A stretch of DNA of 64,000 nucleotides from Novosphingobium sp. GTDB taxonomy: Bacteria > Pseudomonadota > Alphaproteobacteria > Sphingomonadales > Sphingomonadaceae. The notes below the pieces were generated by a model that searched no databases, had not been told where the DNA came from, and saw only the letters and a list, made by a program, of their open reading frames with translations. The first letter of the stretch is position 1. Each line of letters opens with the position of its first letter. The stretch covers positions 62,001 through 126,000 of the forward strand of contig JACKKV010000005.1 of the NCBI GenBank assembly GCA_024236235.1. Direction: 5' to 3'. Below are positions 59,865 to 64,000 of this stretch, in pieces. A program made the position numbers and the translations under genes.

Positions 59865-59880
59865 CCTACCCAAAGAAGGG
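59865..59880. promoter_or_regulatory. Cluster operator palindrome, copy 14 (one mismatch)
   Basis: CCTACC-CAAA-GAAGGG differs from CCTNYC-N4-GRNAGG at one base. It lies in the gap between the ALDH stop and the SnoaL-like gene, 55 bases before the ATG at 59936, the spacing typical of the other copies. Confidence 0.5.
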
Positions 59881-59935
59881 CCACAGCGCCCGAACGGCGC
59901 TTACGCTCTGCCCCGGACGGAGCAGGAGTAGCGGG

Positions 59936-60364
59936 ATGAACCAGGCGTTTCGTATCGGCACGGGATTGAGTGCGCAGGACGAACGTGAGATCGCCGCCGT
60001 CCTGATCGCATATGCGAGCGCAATCGATCAGCGCGACTGGCGCTTGCTCCACTCGATCTTCACTTATGATTGCGACGTGGATTACGGCTCGTTCGGCAAG
60101 TGGCATGGCGCAAAGGCGCTGACCGAACACCTCAAACGGTCTCATGCCGAACTGGGGGCATCGCTGCATCGCATCAGCAACATCGGCATTTCCGCACTCG
60201 ACGGCATTGTGCATGCCCGAAGCTATGTTGATGCGGTACTGACACCGATGAATCCGGGCGGCCCGCTGCATCATGGCGTCGGCTATTACGACGACCAGTT
60301 CACCCGCTCTGGCAATGGGTGGCAAATCGCGAGGAGGCGGTTCCACGCCGTACTCATCGAATGA
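59936..60364 (+). CDS. SnoaL-like NTF2-fold protein
   Basis: A 142-residue SnoaL_4-type protein. It shows AQDEREIAAVLIAYASAIDQ, RDWRLLHSIFTYDCDVDYGS (about residues 32-51), a central HRISNIGISALDGIVHARSY and a C-terminal YYDDQFTRSGNGWQIARRR. The overall pattern resembles the SnoaL-like protein at 46162 and the small subunits of aromatic dioxygenases. AGGAG lies eight bases before the ATG. It is followed ten bases later by an SDR gene. Confidence 0.85.
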   Translation: MNQAFRIGTGLSAQDEREIAAVLIAYASAIDQRDWRLLHSIFTYDCDVDYGSFGKWHGAKALTEHLKRSHAELGASLHRISNIGISALDGIVHARSYVDAVLTPMNPGGPLHHGVGYYDDQFTRSGNGWQIARRRFHAVLIE

Positions 60365-60374
60365 AGGAAGCATC

Positions 60375-61100
60375 ATGACCAGCCTTGCGGGCAAGACCGC
60401 CATCGTCACCGGGGCATCTTCGGGAATCGGCGAAGCGACGGCGCGGCGGCTGGCGCGGGCCGGGGCGGCTGTCATGCTGGTTGCGCGCCGCAGCGACAGG
60501 CTGGAAAGGCTGGCAACGGAGATCGGCGATGGCGCGAGCTATGTCGCGCTCGACCTCGCACAGGCGGGCGCCCCGCAGAGCCTGCTGGACACAGCCTGCG
60601 AGAGATTCGGTCAGGTGGACATTCTGGTCAACAATGCCGGAATTTTGCGAACCAGCCACTTCGACGCCTTCGATCTTGCCGAACTGGAGCCGCTGATAGC
60701 CCTCAATTTCGCGGCGGTCGTGCGCAGCAGCATCCTGTTCGCGCGTCACATGAAGGCCCACGGCAGTGGCCAGATCGTCAACCTTTCAAGCATCGGGGCG
60801 AGCATCACGGCAGCAGGAACGGGCGTCTATGGTGGACTCAAGGCTGCGCTGGAACGGTTTACCGAGGTGCTGCGGATCGAACTGGCGGGCAGCGGTGTGC
60901 GCGTCGGACTGGTCGCGCCGGGCACCACAACGACCGAGATTTTCGCCGAAATGAAGAGCAAGGGCGAACCGGGCTGGGACGAGTTCATTCCGTCGATGGT
61001 GCCCGACGATATCGCCAGGGCCATCCTGTTCATGTGCGAGCAGACCGGGAACGCCAATGCCGCCAGGCTGCATGTCTACGCCACGTCCGAGGGATTCTGA
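60375..61100 (+). CDS. SDR family oxidoreductase
   Basis: A 241-residue SDR with TGASSGIG at residues 12-19, ARRSDRLERLA after the second strand (NADP-like), NNAGILRTSH, Ser in VNLSSIGA and the catalytic YGGLK. It resembles the NADP-dependent group of short SDRs related to YdfG. GAAGGAAGC lies before the ATG. A gene-free stretch of about 175 bases follows, which contains an FNR-like box. Confidence 0.92.
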   Translation: MTSLAGKTAIVTGASSGIGEATARRLARAGAAVMLVARRSDRLERLATEIGDGASYVALDLAQAGAPQSLLDTACERFGQVDILVNNAGILRTSHFDAFDLAELEPLIALNFAAVVRSSILFARHMKAHGSGQIVNLSSIGASITAAGTGVYGGLKAALERFTEVLRIELAGSGVRVGLVAPGTTTTEIFAEMKSKGEPGWDEFIPSMVPDDIARAILFMCEQTGNANAARLHVYATSEGF

Positions 61101-61209
61101 CGGCATGAACGCCGGAACCCGTCATGAACACCCAGAGTGAGGACACATCAATCTCATGCGCCGGAGGCATTCACACTTGCCTTGAGTCAAATGTTCACGG
61201 CCGGTGCAA

Positions 61210-61223
61210 TTGATCGACGTCAA
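61210..61223. promoter_or_regulatory. Possible FNR/ANR-type box
   Basis: TTGAT-CGAC-GTCAA is a near-perfect FNR/ANR-type dyad (TTGAT-N4-ATCAA, one base different). It lies 53 bases before the ATG of the globin gene, a likely target for an oxygen- or nitric-oxide-responsive regulator. The rest of the 61101-61276 gap shows no gene and no cluster operator. Confidence 0.45.
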
Positions 61224-61276
61224 ATCACCAGCGACCGAACTCTGGAAACTGCGTGGCAAGTGAAGAAGGGCAGAAC

Positions 61277-61690
61277 ATGGCTGAACTTGTCAACCATACC
61301 GCGGAAATACTGGAACAATCGCTCTGCGCGGTTGCCGAGACCGGTGAGGATATCACCCCGCACTTCTTCGCGCGCTTCTTTGCCCGCCATCCTGAACAGC
61401 AGGCACTGTTCTTCCAGCCGCGTGTTTCGTGCGGTGCCATGGTCAACGAGATTCTGGACAGCCTGCTCGGCCTAGGCGCGCACGAAGGCTGGGTGAACAG
61501 TTCGATTCACAACCTCGTGATCGCGCATCGCTGCTATGGCGATTTCCCGCCATCGCTTTACGCAGAGCTGCTTGACGTGTTCGTCGACACTTTGGCCGAC
61601 CTGGCTGGCGAGCGCTGGAATGCCGGTTACGATGCAGCATGGCGCCAGCTGGCGGCCGAATTGCACAAACTCATCGTCAGCGCGCACTGA
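61277..61690 (+). CDS. Single-domain globin
   Basis: A 137-residue globin-like protein. It has FFARFFARHPEQQALFF (A-B-C helix region, about residues 30-46), an E-helix VNEILDSLLGLG, and the proximal His at H84 in LVIAHRCYGDF. The C-terminal YDAAWRQLAAELHKLI fits the H-helix. The length matches single-domain bacterial globins related to the heme domain of flavohemoglobins. It may bind O2 or NO, or supply oxygen near the oxygenases. The ATG at 61277 follows AAGAAGGG; GTG at 61253 is possible. It stands alone on the plus strand and converges with the ferredoxin gene. Confidence 0.82.
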   Translation: MAELVNHTAEILEQSLCAVAETGEDITPHFFARFFARHPEQQALFFQPRVSCGAMVNEILDSLLGLGAHEGWVNSSIHNLVIAHRCYGDFPPSLYAELLDVFVDTLADLAGERWNAGYDAAWRQLAAELHKLIVSAH

Positions 61691-61726
61691 CAACCGGCTG
61701 GTGGCCGCGCAACGGCGGTCTTCGTG

Positions 61727-61939
61727 TCAGGCTTCGACCAGCTTGAGCGCATTCTGCGGGCAAGCGTCCGCCCCTTCCTGCGCCAGTTCCTCCATGCCTG
61801 CGGGCACGATTTCATCATCGACATAGACGATGCCGTTTTCGTCCAGCTTGTAAACGTCGGGGCAGATTTCTGCGCAGACGCCGTAGCCGCAGCAGGCGGG
61901 CTTGTTGATCACGACTTTCAGCTTGCCCTGTCCGGACAT
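61727..61939 (-). CDS. Small [3Fe-4S]/[4Fe-4S] ferredoxin
   Basis: A 70-residue ferredoxin of the type that serves bacterial P450s and some dioxygenases. The cluster motif is C16-x2-Y19-x2-C22-x3-C26-P with the last ligand C60-P; Tyr stands where the fourth Cys of a [4Fe-4S] motif would be, so a [3Fe-4S] or unusual cluster is likely. GGAGAGAC lies just before the ATG; a longer frame upstream (to 62011) lacks a good ribosome site. The gene is divergent from the large dioxygenase subunit, which suggests a donor for that enzyme or for the P450s. Confidence 0.9.
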   Translation of the reverse strand: MSGQGKLKVVINKPACCGYGVCAEICPDVYKLDENGIVYVDDEIVPAGMEELAQEGADACPQNALKLVEA

Positions 61940-61980
61940 GAGTCTCTCCTCTTTTTCCATCGCTGAATCAAACTTACAGC

Positions 61981-62009
61981 TTGAACACTCTTTATTCAAT
62001 ATGTATAAC
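61981..62009 (+). promoter_or_regulatory. Sigma-70-type promoter of the dioxygenase genes
   Basis: TTGAAC (61981-61986), a 17-base spacer and TATAAC (62004-62009) form a near-consensus housekeeping promoter in an AT-rich stretch, 39 bases before the dioxygenase ATG at 62049. No cluster operator palindrome is seen here. Confidence 0.65.
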
Positions 62010-62048
62010 ACGAATCAACGAGAAAATATTCCCTAGGAGATGAACGCC

Positions 62049-63437
62049 ATGCTGCAACATGCAAGCCTGGTCCTGCGCGACGGCACAACCCTTGACGATC
62101 TGGTGATGCGTGACACGAACGAGGTTTCGTTGCGCGTGATGACTGACGAAGAGCTTTACCATCATGAAATGGAACGGATTTTCTCCAAGACCTGGCTTCT
62201 GCTGGGTCATGAGAGCGAAATCCCCAAGGCGGGTGACTTCATCGTCCGCGACATGGCTGAAGACAATGTGATCGTCGCCCGCGACCGCGACGGCAGCGTC
62301 AATGTTTCGCTCAACGTCTGCCCGCATCGCGGCATGCGCGTGTGCCTGGGCGAAGCCGGCAACAAACCGATCCACCAGTGTATCTACCATGGCTGGGCTT
62401 TCAGGCCGAACGGCGATTTCATCGGCGCGCCGGTGGAAAAGGAAAAGATGCATGGCAACAATGTCGACAAGGCCACGCTGAACCTGAAGAAGGCACGGGT
62501 GCATCTCTATGGCGGGCTGATTTTCGCCACTTGGAATGTCGATGGCCCCTCGTTCGATGAATATCTGGGCGACATCAAATACTACATGGATCAGCTGTTC
62601 TGCCGCACCGACAATGGCCTGGAACTGCTGGGGCCGCCGCAGCGTTTTGTCCTGCCCTGCAACTGGAAGGTGCCGGGCGAACAGTCCGGCTCTGACGGTT
62701 TTCACACGCTCACCCTGCACCGCAGCCTGATGGAAGGCGGGATCATGGGCGGCACGGCGGAAACGATCTATGATCAGGCTCCGGGCATGTATGGCGTCGA
62801 TGTGTCGTGCGAACAGGGCCATTCACTTCGTTGCCTGGAGGCCGAAAAGACTTTCAAGATGTTCGCCGATGTGCCGTTCGAAGGCAAATCCACGCGCGAG
62901 CGGCTGGAACTGCTGACGCCGCCCGGCATCACCAGAGAAATGATCCCCCAGCTGTTCCGCAACCTGTCAGAAGATCAGGTGGAACAACTGGCGACGATCC
63001 CGCCGCAGGTGGGCGGCATGTTCCCCAATATCCTGATCGCCTTCATCTTCGCACCGCGCACTGATGGCGGATCGTCGGGCGCACTCTCACTGCACACCTA
63101 TGTGCCCAAGGGGCCCGACAAGGTGGAGTTCATCAACTACATCTTCGCCGAAAAGGACGCGCCCGAGGAAATGAAGCGCGACATGTTGCAGAACGCGATC
63201 TGGAACACTGGCACATCGGGCATGATCGAGCAGGACGATGCCGACGTCTGGCCCGTCATCATGAAGAACGCACGCGGAGCAGTGAGCAAGGGCATCACCC
63301 TGAAATATCAGGCGCTGCACGGGCACGAACGGCCCGACGGCTGGAAAGGCGAGGGTCTCCTCTACCCCGGCTTCACCAAGGACGACACACAGTGGAACTG
63401 GTGGATGGCCTATTACAACCTGATGGCCAAGGCCTGA
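62049..63437 (+). CDS. Aromatic ring-hydroxylating dioxygenase, large (alpha) subunit
   Basis: A 462-residue Rieske oxygenase large subunit. Rieske ligands are C91-x-H93 in NVCPHRGM and C111-x2-H114 in QCIYHGW. The mononuclear iron site is in SDGFHTLTLH (D-x2-H-x4-H) with the third ligand in IEQDDADVW. Length and motifs match alpha subunits of three-component dioxygenases (biphenyl, naphthalene or phenylpropionate type), which make cis-dihydrodiols. The start is the ATG at 62049, nine bases after AGGAG; an ATG at 62040 touches that ribosome site and is less likely. The small subunit follows 18 bases downstream. The reductase is not in the window. Confidence 0.95.
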   Translation: MLQHASLVLRDGTTLDDLVMRDTNEVSLRVMTDEELYHHEMERIFSKTWLLLGHESEIPKAGDFIVRDMAEDNVIVARDRDGSVNVSLNVCPHRGMRVCLGEAGNKPIHQCIYHGWAFRPNGDFIGAPVEKEKMHGNNVDKATLNLKKARVHLYGGLIFATWNVDGPSFDEYLGDIKYYMDQLFCRTDNGLELLGPPQRFVLPCNWKVPGEQSGSDGFHTLTLHRSLMEGGIMGGTAETIYDQAPGMYGVDVSCEQGHSLRCLEAEKTFKMFADVPFEGKSTRERLELLTPPGITREMIPQLFRNLSEDQVEQLATIPPQVGGMFPNILIAFIFAPRTDGGSSGALSLHTYVPKGPDKVEFINYIFAEKDAPEEMKRDMLQNAIWNTGTSGMIEQDDADVWPVIMKNARGAVSKGITLKYQALHGHERPDGWKGEGLLYPGFTKDDTQWNWWMAYYNLMAKA

Positions 63438-63455
63438 GACGGGGAGGAAAACGAG

Positions 63456-64000
63456 ATGACCTGGATTACCAAATCGACTGCCGCTCCTGACGCCACCACG
63501 ATCGTGCGCGGGCTGGTTTCCAAAGCGCGCGTGCCTGTTGGTTCGCCCGTCTATAACGCCCTGCTGGAAACGCTTTATGACGAAGCAGCAGCTCTGGACG
63601 AACGCCGGTTTGACGACTGGACCGCGATGCTGGCCGAAGACCTGATCTATCAGGCACCGATCCGCCTTACCCGCACTGGCAAGACGCGCGATCTGGACGT
63701 GATGCGGACCATGTTCCACTTCGACGAAACTCATGAATCCATCATGATGCGCACGGGACGCCTGCAGAAGAGCGCCTGGGCAGAAGATCCGCCGTCACGC
63801 TGCCGTCGTTTCGTCACCAACGTGCGTGTTGGCGAATGCGATACGGCCGGCGAATATGAAGTCGTCAGCTACCTGTTTCTTGAACGCAGCCGCGGCGACA
63901 GCCCCGAGAACGAAACCGCGACCGCCGAACGGCGCGATGTCTGGCGCGACGTGGACGGCGCGTACAAGCTGGCGCGCCGCGAGATCATCGTCGATCAGTC
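63456..64000 (+). CDS. Aromatic ring-hydroxylating dioxygenase, small (beta) subunit, partial
   Basis: The first 181 residues of a dioxygenase small subunit; the gene runs past the right edge. Family phrases are EDLIYQAPIRLTRTG (about residues 61-75), FDETHESIMMRTGRL, SAWAEDPPSRCRRFVTNVRV (about 106-125), SYLFLERSRGDSPE and RRDVWRDVDG. The subunit has the NTF2 fold and holds the alpha3-beta3 assembly together without catalytic residues. GGGGAGGAAAACGAG precedes the ATG. It is cotranscribed with the large subunit. Confidence 0.95.
   Translation, partial: MTWITKSTAAPDATTIVRGLVSKARVPVGSPVYNALLETLYDEAAALDERRFDDWTAMLAEDLIYQAPIRLTRTGKTRDLDVMRTMFHFDETHESIMMRTGRLQKSAWAEDPPSRCRRFVTNVRVGECDTAGEYEVVSYLFLERSRGDSPENETATAERRDVWRDVDGAYKLARREIIVDQ

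Overview
The window is GC-rich, densely packed DNA that looks like an alphaproteobacterium of the Sphingomonadales (Novosphingobium/Sphingobium/Sphingomonas type). I infer this from the gene families present (many SDRs, LLM-class flavin enzymes, Rieske oxygenases, CYPs, small NTF2-like proteins, sulfotransferases, MaoC hydratases), not from a marker gene. Nearly every gene fits the breakdown of a large hydrophobic, probably polycyclic terpenoid- or steroid-like compound. I see no rRNA, tRNA, CRISPR array, transposase or integrase. No gene-free stretch exceeds 300 bases; the longest are 32784-33080, 5932-6205 and 17557-17784, and all three hold regulatory sites.

Layout. 1-2400: Old Yellow Enzyme fragment, DUF1330 protein and TetR regulator, divergent from a MaoC hydratase. 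2434-5931 (-): APH-like kinase, LLM enzyme, P450. 6206-10668: alpha/beta hydrolase, MFS transporter, membrane protein, SDR. 10126-17556 (-): nine-gene operon (VOC protein, DUF1214 protein, three SDRs, sulfotransferase, carboxymuconolactone-decarboxylase-like protein, beta-hydroxyacid dehydrogenase, Tyr-phosphatase-like protein). 17785-22570 (+): [2Fe-2S] ferredoxin, limonene-epoxide-hydrolase-like protein, LLM enzyme, two complementary halves of a Rieske oxygenase, LLM enzyme. 22567-25924 (-): SDR, KstD-like flavoprotein, two NTF2-like proteins, divergent from a second APH-like kinase plus SDR (26070-28042). 28097-30024 (-): LLM enzyme and BKACE lyase. 30102-32783 (-): large LuxR/MalT regulator. 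33081-45385 (+): long operon with reductases, CoA ligase, FAH-family enzyme, extradiol dioxygenase, hydrolases, acyl-CoA dehydrogenase, a two-subunit MaoC hydratase and SDRs. 45446-51395: SnoaL-like proteins, membrane protein, membrane-bound PQQ dehydrogenase, SDR, EthD-like protein. 51387-54273: SDR, EthD-like protein and second P450, divergent from an HxlR regulator. 54294-61690: DUF1214 protein plus sulfotransferase, divergent from a frameshifted GMC oxidoreductase, ALDH, NTF2-like protein, SDR and globin. 61727-64000: ferredoxin divergent from the large and small subunits of a classical ring-hydroxylating dioxygenase, cut by the right edge.

How it fits together (inference). Oxygenases (two P450s, the classical Rieske dioxygenase, the split Rieske oxygenase) and the dehydrogenases functionalise the substrate. 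The extradiol dioxygenase, alpha/beta hydrolase and FAH-family protein open an aromatic ring. CoA ligase, acyl-CoA dehydrogenase, MaoC hydratases and BKACE remove carbon units. Sulfotransferases and APH-like kinases may activate hydroxyl groups.

The two main discoveries are these. First, a 16-bp palindrome, CCTNYC-N4-GRNAGG, occurs in almost every promoter region, commonly 50-65 bases before a start codon; it marks one regulon, and the TetR gene beside a perfect copy is the best candidate regulator. Second, the adjacent genes at 19507-20430 and 20451-21515 look like a Rieske oxygenase split between two polypeptides, one keeping the [2Fe-2S] ligands and the other the mononuclear iron ligands.
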